From Nitrospira sp. (GTDB taxonomy: Bacteria; Nitrospirota; Nitrospiria; Nitrospirales; Nitrospiraceae): a DNA stretch of 64,000 bases. The DNA lies in assembly GCA_024331125.1 (NCBI GenBank), contig JANDJI010000008.1:24350-88349 (forward strand), written 5' to 3'. The position numbers and the translations under genes were made by a program. This document shows positions 17,199 to 27,015 of the stretch, in pieces. How positions within the stretch are numbered: position 1 is the first letter of the stretch; each line of letters starts with the position of its first letter. The notes under the pieces were generated by a model. That model made no database searches, was not told the origin of the DNA, and saw only the letters and a program-made list of their open reading frames with translations.

Positions 17199-18455
17199 CT
17201 ATGGATAAAGGCCTCGCTGGAGATGCGCCTGGGCAACCTGATCGATTCCGCTCATGAGCGCCGCCATGCGCATCGACGTCTTTTGTCGCCGAGACAATTC
17301 GAGCGTGCGGTGAAAAGCCGAGGTGATCAGGTTTTGAAGCCGCCGTTGGATGTCCTCGGCGCTCCAAAAAAACCGCTGCAGATCCTGCACCCACTCGAAG
17401 TACGACACGATGACGCCGCCAGAATTGGCCAGAATGTCCGGAACGATAAAGACGCCCTTCTCCTCCAGAAGGCGATCGGCGTCCAGCGTGGTCGGGCCAT
17501 TGGCGCCCTCGACGAGAATTTTGCAGCGCAGGCGGGATGCGTTTTTCACCGTGATCTGCTCGGACAGGGCGGCGGGGACGAGCATCGTACAGTCCAGCTC
17601 CAATAGATCGTCGTTGGTAATGGGCTCCCCCAGCTTGGTTTCCTGGAGGGGCCGCCCTTCTTCGCGATATCGGCGAAGCAGTTCCGGGATGTCGAGTCCC
17701 TTGGGATCGTACAATCCCCCGCTTACGTCGCTGACGGCGACCACACGGGCCCCCTGCTGTTGCAGGATGCGCGCGGTATGAGAGCCGACGTTTCCAAATC
17801 CTTGGACCGCCACCGTTGCGCGGTCAATGGATAGCCCAAGATGGCGCAGCGCTTCCATGGCCACATACACGACTCCGCGTCCGGTGGCTTCCTCGCGACC
17901 CAGGCTGCCTCCGAGCGGCAGCGGTTTGCCGGTCACGACGCCCGGGACGGCGTAGCCGACCTGTTGGCTGTAGGTGTCCATGATCCACGCCATGACTTGG
18001 GCGTCCGTTCCGACGTCCGGAGCCGGGACGTCCTTGTCGGGACCGATGAGAGGAAAGATTTCCGCCGCGTATCGCCTGGTCAACCGCTGCAATTCCGAGC
18101 GGGACAACGTTTTTGGCGCAACCCGGATGCCGCCTTTGGCTCCTCCATAGGGGAGGCCGACCAAGGCGCATTTCCAGGTCATCCACATGGCCAACGCCGC
18201 CACCTCGCCGAGGCTCACGTCCGGATGGTAGCGGATGCCTCCTTTGGAGGGGCCGCGTGAGGAATCGTGTTGGACCCGATAGCCGGTGAAAACCTCCACC
18301 CGTCCGTCGTCCATGCGGACCGGAAGGCTGACAACCAGTGAACGCTGAGGCAGCTTCAGCCGCTCGCGCAGATTGGGATCCAAGCGCAGAGCCTCCGCCG
18401 CCTCGTCGAATTGCGCCACCGCCAATCGGAACGTATGGGTATCGAGTTCCTGCAT
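17199..18455 (-). CDS. gdhA: Glu/Leu/Phe/Val dehydrogenase (glutamate dehydrogenase)
   Basis: The enzyme interconverts glutamate and 2-oxoglutarate plus ammonia with NAD(P). It has 418 residues. The catalytic region LPYGGAKGGI contains the active-site Lys, PDVGTD follows, and the Rossmann motif GFGNVGS is at about residue 215. The length and the TGYRVQHDSSRGPSKGG segment match the hexameric 45-kDa class. A gaggag box precedes the ATG. lipB lies directly upstream (12 bases) on the same strand. In a nitrifier this would link ammonia to amino acid pools, but cofactor preference cannot be read with certainty. Confidence 0.93.
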   Translation of the reverse strand: MQELDTHTFRLAVAQFDEAAEALRLDPNLRERLKLPQRSLVVSLPVRMDDGRVEVFTGYRVQHDSSRGPSKGGIRYHPDVSLGEVAALAMWMTWKCALVGLPYGGAKGGIRVAPKTLSRSELQRLTRRYAAEIFPLIGPDKDVPAPDVGTDAQVMAWIMDTYSQQVGYAVPGVVTGKPLPLGGSLGREEATGRGVVYVAMEALRHLGLSIDRATVAVQGFGNVGSHTARILQQQGARVVAVSDVSGGLYDPKGLDIPELLRRYREEGRPLQETKLGEPITNDDLLELDCTMLVPAALSEQITVKNASRLRCKILVEGANGPTTLDADRLLEEKGVFIVPDILANSGGVIVSYFEWVQDLQRFFWSAEDIQRRLQNLITSAFHRTLELSRRQKTSMRMAALMSGIDQVAQAHLQRGLYP

Positions 18456-18467
18456 AACTCCTCGTCG

Positions 18468-19256
18468 CTAAGCGTGAGAGGCCGCGAATCGTGAAATTTC
18501 ATCGGGGGCGCCGGTATGACCGTCAGGAATCTGTATCGTCGCAGTCCATTCGATGCCGAATACTTCGCCGAAAAGCTCGGCAAGGTCGCGTTTGACCGTT
18601 GCGACCGAAAGACCCGTGGCCCCCAGGCGGCTCATGGTGGTCATGCGGCAATCCGCGAGACCACACGGTCGAATGATCTCGAATGGCGAGAGATCCATGT
18701 CGACGTTCAGCGCAAAGCCGTGCAGACTGACACCCTGCTGAATGCGGACGCCGATGGAAGCAATTTTCGCAAGACATGGAGAAAAAACCCAGACGCCGGG
18801 CTTCTGAGCCAAACGGTCGCCCCCGATGTTCCAACGGGCGAGAAGACGAATGATGACTTCTTCCAAAAGCCAGACCAGCCGTCTCGGTCCGGCCGCATAG
18901 GCGGTCGTCTTGAGAATGGGGTACACGACCACCTGGCCTGGACCGTGAAACGTCACCGAGCCTCCTCGGTTGACGACTTGCACGTCCGCGCCGGTTGCGC
19001 GCAAAACCCGCTCGTCGTTGGGCCGATCGTTCGGCCGGGTGCTTCGCCCCAGCGTATAGACGGGGTCGTGTTCCAGAATAATGACCGTATCCGGTCTCTC
19101 GCCCAAAAGACGTTCTTGATGCAGTCGTGATTGGAGGATCCACCCGTCGGTGTAAGAAATCGGTGTTTTGAAAAGAAAGAGCGCCCCGTTCTGCAACCGG
19201 CCGGCCACGTTTGGATCTCGGACGTTCTGGGGAGAAACGCTCAACGATGGAGTCAC
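18468..19256 (-). CDS. lipB: octanoyl-[acyl-carrier-protein]:protein N-octanoyltransferase
   Basis: LipB transfers octanoate from ACP to lipoyl domains, the first step in protein lipoylation. It has 262 residues. RGGSVTFHGPGQ, the KIASIGVR lysine loop and the catalytic Cys in IRPCGL are all present, giving the Cys/Lys pair of the family. The first 25 residues are an extra N-terminal stretch beyond the conserved core; a start further in cannot be excluded. It is the first gene of a minus-strand pair with gdhA. lipA is not in the window. Confidence 0.93.
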   Translation of the reverse strand: MTPSLSVSPQNVRDPNVAGRLQNGALFLFKTPISYTDGWILQSRLHQERLLGERPDTVIILEHDPVYTLGRSTRPNDRPNDERVLRATGADVQVVNRGGSVTFHGPGQVVVYPILKTTAYAAGPRRLVWLLEEVIIRLLARWNIGGDRLAQKPGVWVFSPCLAKIASIGVRIQQGVSLHGFALNVDMDLSPFEIIRPCGLADCRMTTMSRLGATGLSVATVKRDLAELFGEVFGIEWTATIQIPDGHTGAPDEISRFAASHA

Positions 19257-19483
19257 CTCGGCACCCCTGCGACACGCGAAGGACGTTTCAATTTAGACTG
19301 CCCGCCTGACGGTCCACGGAGAAGAATCACTGTCGCACGCTGCAAGCGAGTTACGAGGCGATCCCTTGCGCCTATCAGAGAATGCGCAGAATGCGGTCGC
19401 ATTGTGACATAACCGGTTGCCACGGGGGAAGCACCATCCACAATCATGCCGGCGTAGACTCCCCCTTCAGGGGCACGGAGGAT

Positions 19484-19512
19484 ACCGGTCTATTACCGGC
19501 ACCGGTCTATTA
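19484..19512. repeat. 12-bp direct repeat at the 3' end of the sigma factor gene
   Basis: ACCGGTCTATTA occurs at 19484-19495 and 19501-19512, 17 bases apart; the second copy covers the sigma factor stop codon. Each contains the palindrome ACCGGT, so the pair could fold as a stem in the transcript's 3' end. There is no T-tract, so it is not a standard terminator. Confidence 0.4.
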
Positions 19513-20781
19513 TTTGATGGCTGCGAACAGTTCTCGGATAGCCGGTGTCTTGAGTTTCTTGAGCGCCTTGGCCTCAATTTGGCGGATCCGTTCCCGTGTC
19601 ACCGAGAGGTTTTGACCGACTTGTTCCAGAGTTTTGGCTTCATCGTATCCGATGCCGAACCGGAGACGAATCACCGTTTGCTCTCTCGGCGTGAGCGTGC
19701 CCAGGATTCGATCCAACTGCTTCGTCAGCTCGGCTCGATGCACATGGGCGTCGGGAGGTGTGGCAAGCTGATCGGGAATCATCTCGCCGAATTGGGTGTC
19801 TCCGTCGCCGACCGTCGCGTCCAGCGCTGCCGGTTCTTGAAACGCCTGCATGGTTTCTTGAAGCCGTTCGGGCCTCATGCGCAGCGCGTCGGCGACCTCT
19901 TCCAGGCGGGCAGGCCGTCCGAACTGCTGCCCCAACCGGCGGGTCACGCGAAGAATGCGATGGGAGGCTTCGGTCTGATGAACGGGAACGCGGATCGTCC
20001 TCGCTTGGTCGGCAAGCGCGCGGGTGATGCCCTGCCGGATCCACCACGTCGCGTAGGTGCTGAACTTGTACCCTTTTCGATATTGGTATCGTTCCGCGGC
20101 CTTCATTAAGCCGATATTGCCTTCTTGAACGAGATCGAGCAGCGCCAATCCTCGCCCCGTATAGTGCTTCGCGATGTCCACGACCAAACGGAGGTTGCAG
20201 CGGACCAGTTCGTCCTTCCCTTTCTCGAGGATGACTCTCGCGGACTTGATTTCTTGAAGCGAGGCCTTCACCTGCTTTTCGACCGCCGGTGCAAGCCGCG
20301 TCTCACGGCTCGGCGCTTTCAGCACGGACTCGAGAGCCCGCTCTGCGGCGTCAAGCGCCGTCGCGGACAATCCGCTCAGCCGCTTGACCAACTGCAGCGT
20401 CTTGAGAGGCTCCTGCAGTGTTGGTACCTGCTTGGCTCCGTCAAGCGACTTGACGGCCTGGTGCAACGTCCGCCGAATTCGCCTCGTGCCTTCATCGATC
20501 CGTTTCGCGATCGTCACTTCTTCGTCCCGCGTCAACAGCGGACGCTCGCCGAAGGAGCGGAAATACAGTGACTCCATGAAAAACGCTCCGGCGCCGTGAC
20601 TGTCTTCGGAGGTCGTCGGAGCTTCTTCTTCATCGCGAGGAAGCAATTCCATCCGTTCTCGCCGTTCTCGACCGATCGCCTCCAACAAGCCGCTGGCTTG
20701 CCGACTGTCGGTATCCGGTTCAACCTCGACTGTCTCGGTGTTGCCGTTGCTTTCCATCAAGCGAAATTCCTTGCTCTGCAT
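19510..20781 (-). CDS. RNA polymerase sigma-70 family factor (RpoD/RpoS-like)
   Basis: The protein has region 1.2 (RPLLTRDEEVTIAKRIDEG), a complete region 2 (LRLVVDIAKHYTGRG...DLVQEGNIGLMKAAERYQYRKGYKFSTYATWWIRQ), region 3 and region 4 (LTPREQTVIRLRFG...SVTRERIRQIEAKALKKLK). It is 423 residues from ATG 20781, chosen because a gaggtg box lies 7 bases upstream; an in-frame start at 20814 lacks one. There is no region 1.1, and a 60-residue acidic N-terminus precedes region 1.2. Whether it is the housekeeping or an alternative group 2 (stationary-phase) factor cannot be decided without the rest of the genome. Confidence 0.9.
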   Translation of the reverse strand: MQSKEFRLMESNGNTETVEVEPDTDSRQASGLLEAIGRERRERMELLPRDEEEAPTTSEDSHGAGAFFMESLYFRSFGERPLLTRDEEVTIAKRIDEGTRRIRRTLHQAVKSLDGAKQVPTLQEPLKTLQLVKRLSGLSATALDAAERALESVLKAPSRETRLAPAVEKQVKASLQEIKSARVILEKGKDELVRCNLRLVVDIAKHYTGRGLALLDLVQEGNIGLMKAAERYQYRKGYKFSTYATWWIRQGITRALADQARTIRVPVHQTEASHRILRVTRRLGQQFGRPARLEEVADALRMRPERLQETMQAFQEPAALDATVGDGDTQFGEMIPDQLATPPDAHVHRAELTKQLDRILGTLTPREQTVIRLRFGIGYDEAKTLEQVGQNLSVTRERIRQIEAKALKKLKTPAIRELFAAIK

Positions 20782-21064
20782 CACAGCACCTCTTTTTCTG
20801 TGGTGGTCGCGCATGGTGTGCCGCTTTTTCCCTTTCTTGATTATTTAGATGCCGAAGATGGCCCGAAAGATTCAGGGATCGTCGGCTTGTGCTCTCCCAG
20901 ACGCAGCAAAAGGGATGCTGGATTGGAAGATGAGAGCGACGCTCCGGCATCGTCTCGGAATTCCACGACTATTAGAGAGGTTTAATGAGGAAATGAAGAG
21001 ACGGCTGTGGCGGACGTGCCGCACCTATGTCAGATCGCCAACAGTTTGCGGAAAGGCCCGACCG

Positions 21065-21844
21065 CTATTTTTTCTCGGTCGTCGACAAGCCCTTGATGAA
21101 GGGGGCGAGCGTATCAACCGGTATGGGAAAAATCGTTGTGGAATTTTTCTCCGCCGCGATTTCCACCAAGGTTTGGAGATAGCGCAGTTGCAGCGCGGCC
21201 GGATTTCGACTGATCACGTCGGCGGCGTCGGCCAATCGCTGCGAGGCCTCAAATTCACCGTCGGCATGGATGATCTTGGCGCGCCGTTCCCGCTCCGCTT
21301 CGGCTTGGCGCGCGATGGCGCGTTGCATTTCCTGCGGGAGGTCCACGTTCTTGACCTCGACTGCCGTCACTTTGACCCCCCATGGCTCCGTTTGCTGGTC
21401 GATGATCCGTTGAAGGTCCGAGTTGATTTGCTCCCGCTTCGCCAAGAGATCGTCGAGCTGGCTTTGGCCAAGGACGCTGCGAAGGGTCGTTTGCGCCATC
21501 ATGGACGTGGCGTAGAGATAATCCTCGACTTGCACGATCGCCCGTTCCGGATCGACGACGCGGAAATAAATGACGGCGTTGACCTTCACGGTGACGTTGT
21601 CCTTCGTGATGATGTCCTGGGGAGGGACATCCATCGCGATCGTGCGGAGACTCACCCGCGTCAACCGATCGATGAACGGAACGATGACGACGAGACCCGG
21701 GCCGTTGCCTCCGATGACGCCGCGCGACAGACGGCCGAGGCGAAAGATCACGGCGCGCTCATATTCGGGAAGAACGTTGAAGGTCAGTTTGCCGATCGCG
21801 ATCAGGGCGATGATCACCAATATGAAACCAACAGGGCTGAACAT
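21065..21844 (-). CDS. slipin / stomatin-like SPFH-domain membrane protein
   Basis: A 259-residue SPFH (band 7) protein with an N-terminal membrane hairpin (about 3-23), followed by [16 protein letters not shown] and the conserved [24 protein letters not shown] core, then an Ala/Glu-rich coiled-coil ([19 protein letters not shown]). Slipins form membrane microdomain scaffolds. The upstream gene encodes an NfeD/ClpP-class protease, and slipin-NfeD pairs are a conserved operon in which the protease cleaves the slipin C-terminus. The two genes are separated by only 2 bases. Confidence 0.92.
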   Translation of the reverse strand: MFSPVGFILVIIALIAIGKLTFNVLPEYERAVIFRLGRLSRGVIGGNGPGLVVIVPFIDRLTRVSLRTIAMDVPPQDIITKDNVTVKVNAVIYFRVVDPERAIVQVEDYLYATSMMAQTTLRSVLGQSQLDDLLAKREQINSDLQRIIDQQTEPWGVKVTAVEVKNVDLPQEMQRAIARQAEAERERRAKIIHADGEFEASQRLADAADVISRNPAALQLRYLQTLVEIAAEKNSTTIFPIPVDTLAPFIKGLSTTEKK

Positions 21845-21846
21845 GG

Positions 21847-23202
21847 TTATGCCTCTTTCTTTTGAAAAACGGGCGTGACATAGAGGGTCAGCCCTTCGAT
21901 GCGGAGGACCTTGGCGGTCGCGCCCTCTTCGAGAGGGCTGTCGCTGACGGCGTCCCAGAGTTCTCCATGAATCATCAGTTTTCCGTCGGGGCGTAATGCC
22001 GTTTTTGCGACCCCCACGGCGCCGATCATTCCTTCGCTTCCCGTCTGTGGCGACCGGCGCAGGGCGCGGACGCCCATTCCGACGATCAAAAGCGAGACCG
22101 CGGCGGTTGCGGCGATGACGGGAATCATGACGGACCAGGAAATCCGAAAGAATTCCGCATCCGATTTGATCAGCATCAGCGAGCCCAGGACCATGGAAAT
22201 CACCCCGCCGATGGCCAGCAGTCCGTAGCTTGTGACGGTGGCCTCGAGAATGAAGAACACGATGCCGAGGATGAACAGCAACACCCCCGCGTAATTGACC
22301 GGCAGCGACTGCAGTGAATAAAAAGCCAAAATGAGACTGATCGCTCCGACGATCCCCGGAAGAATCGCTCCGGGATTGTACAGCTCGGCGAGGATGCCGA
22401 TGGTACCGATGGTCATGAGCAGATAGGCGATGTTGGGATCGCTCAGCGCTTTCAGCAGTTCAAGCCGGAGCCCCATCGGAAATTCCCGTAGGAACGCGCC
22501 TTCGGTCGCGAGCGAGATCGGCCCGCCGGCCATCGTGACCTTCCGTCCATGGAGCTGTTTCAGCAGGGCGGGAATATCCTCCGCAATCAGATCGATGATC
22601 TTCAATTTCAGGGCTTCCTGCTCCGTGGCCGACACGCTTTTGCGAACCGCGTCCTCGGCCCACGACGCGTTTCGCCCCCGCTGTTCGGCGATACTTTTGA
22701 TGTATGCGACGGCGTCGTTTTCGACCTTTTCTTTCATCGTCTTGTCCATCTCGCCGCCGCCCATTGCGACCGGATGCGCCGCTCCGATGTTCGTGCCGGG
22801 CGCCATGGCGGCGACGTGGGCGGCCATGGTGATGAACACGCCGGCCGACGCGGCCCGTCCCCCGGACGGGGCGACAAAGACGATGACCGGAATCGGGGAA
22901 CCGGTGATGTCCTTCACGATCAGGCGCATGGACGTGTCCAATCCCCCCGGCGTATCGAGTCTCAGGATGACGGCTTGGGCCGACGTCGATTCGGCCGCGG
23001 CAAGCGCGTCATGGATGTATTCGGCTGCGACGGGGTTGATCACTCCCTCGTAGGTCGCGACGAGGACATCACCGGCGTGAGACTCGGGTGAACTGAGAAA
23101 CAGAACCGCCATGCACAAGATAAGTCGGCAAACGGCCGACCCTGCATCTTGTGACGGGGGCGACCACCGTATGAGGGAATAACCGGACATGCGGGCCTTC
23201 AT
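21847..23202 (-). CDS. NfeD-family membrane-bound serine protease (ClpP class)
   Basis: A 451-residue protein: signal sequence, a ClpP-like protease domain (about 45-235) with nucleophile Ser in [10 protein letters not shown] and the [11 protein letters not shown] segment, four to five membrane helices (about 265-380), and a C-terminal NfeD OB-fold ([26 protein letters not shown]). This is the full-length NfeD type (STOPP operon) that pairs with slipin. The start could also be ATG 23190 (MSGYSL). It is divergent from trmI, and the 125-base gap holds the trmI promoter. Confidence 0.9.
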   Translation of the reverse strand: MKARMSGYSLIRWSPPSQDAGSAVCRLILCMAVLFLSSPESHAGDVLVATYEGVINPVAAEYIHDALAAAESTSAQAVILRLDTPGGLDTSMRLIVKDITGSPIPVIVFVAPSGGRAASAGVFITMAAHVAAMAPGTNIGAAHPVAMGGGEMDKTMKEKVENDAVAYIKSIAEQRGRNASWAEDAVRKSVSATEQEALKLKIIDLIAEDIPALLKQLHGRKVTMAGGPISLATEGAFLREFPMGLRLELLKALSDPNIAYLLMTIGTIGILAELYNPGAILPGIVGAISLILAFYSLQSLPVNYAGVLLFILGIVFFILEATVTSYGLLAIGGVISMVLGSLMLIKSDAEFFRISWSVMIPVIAATAAVSLLIVGMGVRALRRSPQTGSEGMIGAVGVAKTALRPDGKLMIHGELWDAVSDSPLEEGATAKVLRIEGLTLYVTPVFQKKEA

Positions 23203-23290
23203 GCGCGGAAGATCATCTCCTAACTATCAGTCGGAAAAGGTGATTTTGATCTTACGGCCCCCTCGACACCCTGTCAAGGAAGGCACTTGG

Positions 23291-23320
23291 TTGCAATCCC
23301 CGGAATGAACCACCTAGAAT
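23291..23320 (+). promoter_or_regulatory. promoter giving a probably leaderless trmI transcript
   Basis: TTGCAA (23291-23296), an 18-base spacer and TAGAAT (23315-23320). The predicted start site (about 23327) coincides with the ATG at 23328, and there is no ribosome binding site. The apparent earlier ATG at 23319 lies inside the -10 box, so it cannot be used if this promoter is the real one. Confidence 0.55.
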
Positions 23321-23327
23321 GCCCGCC

Positions 23328-24212
23328 ATGTCGTTGTTTTCCGACGGCGAACGCATCCATCTCGTCGATCACAAGGGGCGCCAGTATGCGCTGACGCTCA
23401 AGGCTGGCCACACGTACCACTTCAGCGGTCAGACCATCGCTCATGACGAGATTATCGGGAAACAGGATGGCATGGTCGTCGTGCTGTCCGGCGGGAAGAA
23501 GATGTTGGCCCTCAAGCCTACCTTCAGGGATTACGTGCTCAAAATGCCCCGCGGCGCGCAAGTGTTGTATCCAAAGGACCTTGCGCTCATTCCCATGTGG
23601 GCGGACGTCTATCCGGGGGCTCGGGTCTTTGAAGCGGGAACCGGTTCGGGAGCGCTCACCATGGCGCTTTTGCGAGCCGTGGGGCCGAAGGGGCTGGTTG
23701 TGACGTACGACGTGCGCGAAGATTTCGCCCGCACCGCGCTTCTCAACATCGATCGCCATCTGGGGCCCGTTCATAACCTGGTGGCCTTGCGCAAGAACGC
23801 TTACGAATCGATCGAGCTGCCGGAGGATGGGGTTCCATTTGATCGTGTGGTGCTGGATCTTCCCGAACCATGGCAAGTGGTTCCTCATGCGGCCAGGGTT
23901 CTTCGGTCCGGTGGAATATATTTGAGCTTCGTCCCGACGGTCCCGCAAGTCATGCAGACGGTCGAGGCACTGGAGCGGACGGCGGCGTTCGCCATGGTGG
24001 AAACCTTTGAGTCGTTGCTGCGGACCTGGTCGGTGCAAGGCCGAAGCGTGAGGCCGGATCATAGGATGGTCGCCCATTCCGGATTCATTACCGTGGCAAG
24101 GAAAGTGGAGGTCGGCTTGCCCGCTGCGCGGGCGGAACAAGCCGATGCCGACGATGTCTTGAACGACGAGACGAAAGGCGAAACGGAAGGGTGTGCAGGA
24201 TGCAGCGATTGA
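23328..24212 (+). CDS. trmI: tRNA (adenine-58-N1)-methyltransferase TrmI
   Basis: The enzyme methylates A58 in the T-loop of tRNA. It has 294 residues from ATG 23328. A small N-terminal beta domain (FSDGERIHLVDHKGRQYALTL) is followed by the Rossmann methyltransferase domain with the SAM motif FEAGTGSGALT, then LDLPEPWQV as the catalytic-loop signature of the family. The last 35 residues are polar and Cys-containing (GCAGCSD), not part of the fold. It overlaps the SDR gene by 13 bases. The start is chosen from the promoter geometry upstream; 23319 is the alternative. Confidence 0.9.
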   Translation: MSLFSDGERIHLVDHKGRQYALTLKAGHTYHFSGQTIAHDEIIGKQDGMVVVLSGGKKMLALKPTFRDYVLKMPRGAQVLYPKDLALIPMWADVYPGARVFEAGTGSGALTMALLRAVGPKGLVVTYDVREDFARTALLNIDRHLGPVHNLVALRKNAYESIELPEDGVPFDRVVLDLPEPWQVVPHAARVLRSGGIYLSFVPTVPQVMQTVEALERTAAFAMVETFESLLRTWSVQGRSVRPDHRMVAHSGFITVARKVEVGLPAARAEQADADDVLNDETKGETEGCAGCSD

Positions 24213-24961
24213 CGGGGAAAGTCGCCATCATTACGGGGGGGAATGCCGGGATCGGGGAAGCCGTGGCCAAACGATTTGCGGCGGAAGGGGCGTCGGTGAC
24301 GATCACCGGGCGTCGCCGAACGGAGTTGGATCGTGTGGTGCGGATGATTCGGCATACTACCGAGAACGTCCTGGCCGTCGCCGGGTCTGTGACGGATGAG
24401 GCGCATGTGCAAGAGGTCGCGCGGACCACCATCGATCGCTTCGGTCGGATTGATGTTTTGGTGAACAATGCGGGAATCGGCGATTTCGGCAAGCGGGTGC
24501 ATGAGATCGACGATGAGCGATGGGGAACCGTTTTTGACGTCAACGTGACAGGCGTGTTTCGCATGACGAGGGCTGCGATCCCTCAGATGCTGAAACAAAA
24601 GACCGGCTCCATCGTGAATATCTCGTCCGTCGCCAGCTTGGTCGGAATTCCCGGATTGCCGGCCTATGCCGCGTCCAAAGGGGCCCTTGACGCCCTCACA
24701 AGGGCGCTGGCCGTCGACTATGCCCAGGACGGCATCCGTTGCAACGTGGTCAACCCGGCGCTCATCGATACCCCGATGGCGGCGCCGCTGATGGCGAATC
24801 CGGCGATGCTGCAATCGATGCTCGCTCAATATGCTATTCGTCGCGCCGGAATCCCTGATGAAGTGGCGAGCCTGGTGCTCTATCTGGCATCGGACGAGGC
24901 CGGGTGGGTGACCGGGGGCACGTTCACGATCGACGGGGGGATGACCATCTACAAAGGCTAG
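24200..24961 (+). CDS. short-chain dehydrogenase/reductase (SDR) family oxidoreductase
   Basis: A classical SDR of about 253 residues from ATG 24200, with ggaaggg 8 bases upstream; a GTG at 24191 is an alternative. The nucleotide site is TGGNAGIG, NNAG follows, and the catalytic residues are Ser in ISSVAS and YAASK (Tyr/Lys). The C-terminal end (SDEAGWVTGGTFTIDGG) resembles FabG and glucose dehydrogenase-type members. The substrate cannot be deduced. It overlaps the end of trmI and is followed 29 bases later by aroE. Confidence 0.88.
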   Translation: MQRLTGKVAIITGGNAGIGEAVAKRFAAEGASVTITGRRRTELDRVVRMIRHTTENVLAVAGSVTDEAHVQEVARTTIDRFGRIDVLVNNAGIGDFGKRVHEIDDERWGTVFDVNVTGVFRMTRAAIPQMLKQKTGSIVNISSVASLVGIPGLPAYAASKGALDALTRALAVDYAQDGIRCNVVNPALIDTPMAAPLMANPAMLQSMLAQYAIRRAGIPDEVASLVLYLASDEAGWVTGGTFTIDGGMTIYKG

Positions 24962-24990
24962 GCCAGCGGCCATTTCTCCGCGTCTGTCAC

Positions 24991-25857
24991 ATGGAAAACA
25001 ACATGGAGATCAGTCCCCGTACTCGGTTTTGCGGCATTATCGGCAATCCCGTCGAACATTCTCTCTCGCCCGCCATTCACAACGCGGCCTTTCGCTCGCT
25101 CGGCGTCGATTGCGTGTATCTGGCGTGGAAAGTCGAACGGATCGGAGACGCGATTCGAGGCCTCCGGGCGCTCGGGAATTTCCGCGGCGCCAGCGTGACC
25201 ATCCCACATAAGGTCGCGGCCGTGCCGTTTTTGGACGAGATCGAACCGACGGCCGAACGGATCGGCGCGATCAATACGATCGTGGCGGAGAACGGGCGCC
25301 TCATCGGGTATAACACCGACGCCACCGGCGCCCTGCGCGCCCTGCGGGGTGGGGGCGTCGCGCTGGCCGGGCGGCGCATTGTCATGCTCGGCTCGGGAGG
25401 CGCCGCGCGCGCCATCGCCTTTGCGCTGGCGGCGGAATCGGATGCGGAGAAGCTCGTCATCCTGGGCGTCGATCACGCCGAACGAACGGCGTTGGCCGAT
25501 GATCTTCGATCCAAGACCGCCTTACCCGTTGACGACGACACCCTTGACGAGAGCACCCTTCGCCGGACGGTCCCTGACGCCCACGTTCTGATTCACTGCA
25601 CGCCGGTCGGCATGTTCCCCAAGGCGGACGCCTCCTGTGTGCCGGCTTCATTGCTGCACGCCGGTCTGGCCGTGATGGATATCGTCTATAATCCCAGGGT
25701 CACGAGGTTGCTCACGGATGCCCAACGAGCCGGCTGTCGGACGATTCCCGGTCTGGAGATGTTTCTTCATCAGGCGGTCGCGCAATTCGAACTGTGGACG
25801 AATCGACCGGCCCCCGTTGACGTGATGCGCGCGGTGCTGGAGTCCCATTTCACATGA
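24991..25857 (+). CDS. aroE: shikimate dehydrogenase
   Basis: The enzyme reduces 3-dehydroshikimate to shikimate with NADPH. It has 288 residues from ATG 24991, with a second ATG at 25003. SLSPAIHN (substrate binding), the catalytic Lys in TIPHK, NTDATGA and the nucleotide motif GSGGAARA are intact; the C-terminal PGLEMFLHQA helix is typical. It overlaps aroK by four bases (ATGA), so the two are translationally coupled. These two shikimate genes stand apart from the main aromatic operon at 1.6-7.1 kb. Confidence 0.93.
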   Translation: MENNMEISPRTRFCGIIGNPVEHSLSPAIHNAAFRSLGVDCVYLAWKVERIGDAIRGLRALGNFRGASVTIPHKVAAVPFLDEIEPTAERIGAINTIVAENGRLIGYNTDATGALRALRGGGVALAGRRIVMLGSGGAARAIAFALAAESDAEKLVILGVDHAERTALADDLRSKTALPVDDDTLDESTLRRTVPDAHVLIHCTPVGMFPKADASCVPASLLHAGLAVMDIVYNPRVTRLLTDAQRAGCRTIPGLEMFLHQAVAQFELWTNRPAPVDVMRAVLESHFT

Positions 25858-26354
25858 ACGTCGTGCTGATCGGTTATCGCGGGACCGGCAAGAGCACGGT
25901 GGGGAAAATTGTGGCGTCTCGCCTGGGGAGGACCGTGATCTCGACCGACGCGGAGGTGGTAAAACGGGCCGGACGGAACATCCCCGAGATCGTTGCACAA
26001 GACGGGTGGGACTACTTCCGCGATCTCGAATCTCAGGTCTGTCGTGAGCTGGCGGCGGGAGACGGCCTGGTGATCGACACGGGAGGCGGAGCCATCCTGC
26101 GTCCGGAGAACGTCGAGCGTCTCAAGAGAAACGGCGTCCTGTTTTGGCTGACGGCGTCCGTTGAGACGATCGTCCGACGTATCGGCCATGATAAGCAACG
26201 CCCGTCGCTCACCGGAACCAAATCCTTCGTCGACGAGGTGGAGGACGTTTTGCGCGAGCGGACGCCGAAGTATCAAGCCGCGGCGGATCACGTCATCGCG
26301 ACGGATGGGCGATCCCTCGGGCAAGTTGCGGACGAGATTCTTGCGCGTTTGTAG
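25854..26354 (+). CDS. aroK: shikimate kinase
   Basis: The enzyme phosphorylates shikimate. It has 166 residues, usual for the family. The Walker A loop GYRGTGKST is at residues 7-15. The shikimate-binding Asp lies in STDAEV, RDLESQV supplies the Arg, and DTGGGAIL is the Walker B/GGG loop. The lid is present as RPSLTG. It overlaps the aroE stop codon. The tRNA-Arg gene begins 60 bases downstream on the same strand. Confidence 0.93.
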   Translation: MNVVLIGYRGTGKSTVGKIVASRLGRTVISTDAEVVKRAGRNIPEIVAQDGWDYFRDLESQVCRELAAGDGLVIDTGGGAILRPENVERLKRNGVLFWLTASVETIVRRIGHDKQRPSLTGTKSFVDEVEDVLRERTPKYQAAADHVIATDGRSLGQVADEILARL

Positions 26355-26414
26355 TCAACCGGCGGATCATGTTCTTGACAAGTCTTCTCTCAACATGCTT
26401 TTTGTAAGTTTGAT

Positions 26415-26491
<77 letters not shown>

Positions 26492-27015
26492 CATTGAGGA
26501 GCATGTGTCGCCTGGAGGGGCGGCGTGTTCACCGACTCTCGGAACCGAGACGGTGCCGTTCGGGGGAGGATGGTGACGACATGGCCCTCGATGGACATGA
26601 TCTTCCGGGCTTGCGAACGAGATCGATTCCGACTCTCGATAAAGCTTCCGTCTCTGTCTTCCCGCCTACTTTGTAATGGCTGCGTCACTTTTGATGACAG
26701 GGGCAGCCGGATTTTCCCTGGAACCTCTCAAGTGCAAAGTGGCCGGAGGACCCCGGCGAGACCAAATAAAAGAATTCTGGCATAATTAAAAAAGTCAAAA
26801 AGAAGAGGTAACCTTAAATGTGAATAATACGGGCCCAAAAGGGGGCGAAACGAAGTCCGCCGTCCGGATGGAAAAAAGAACGTTGTCGGGAGGAGGAAAA
26901 GCCCTCGTGACTTTATGTATGCGAGCGATCGCTTTAAGAAGTGAAGCCGATCCATTCGTAGGTCTGCCGTGCGGGTGACGAGATGGCCGAATCACGCGGG
27001 AGAAGGAGATAAACC
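26492..27015. other. 524-base stretch without a convincing gene
   Basis: Short open frames exist on both strands, but none has both a ribosome binding site and protein-like composition. The part from about 26760 to 26900 is noticeably AT-rich (AAATAAAAGAATTCTGGCAT, then an A-rich run), unlike its surroundings, and includes TGGCATAAT at about 26773, which resembles an extended -10. It could hold a promoter or a small RNA, but I see no conserved riboswitch core. Confidence 0.4.

Noticed and set aside
19257..19509. Small gene downstream of the sigma factor
   Set aside because: Short frames on both strands lack ribosome binding sites and protein-like composition.
26690..26770. Possible c-di-GMP (GEMM) or other riboswitch after tRNA-Arg
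   Set aside because: A GCAAAG...CCGG segment looked suggestive, but the conserved core and stems of GEMM do not align, and no controlled gene follows closely.
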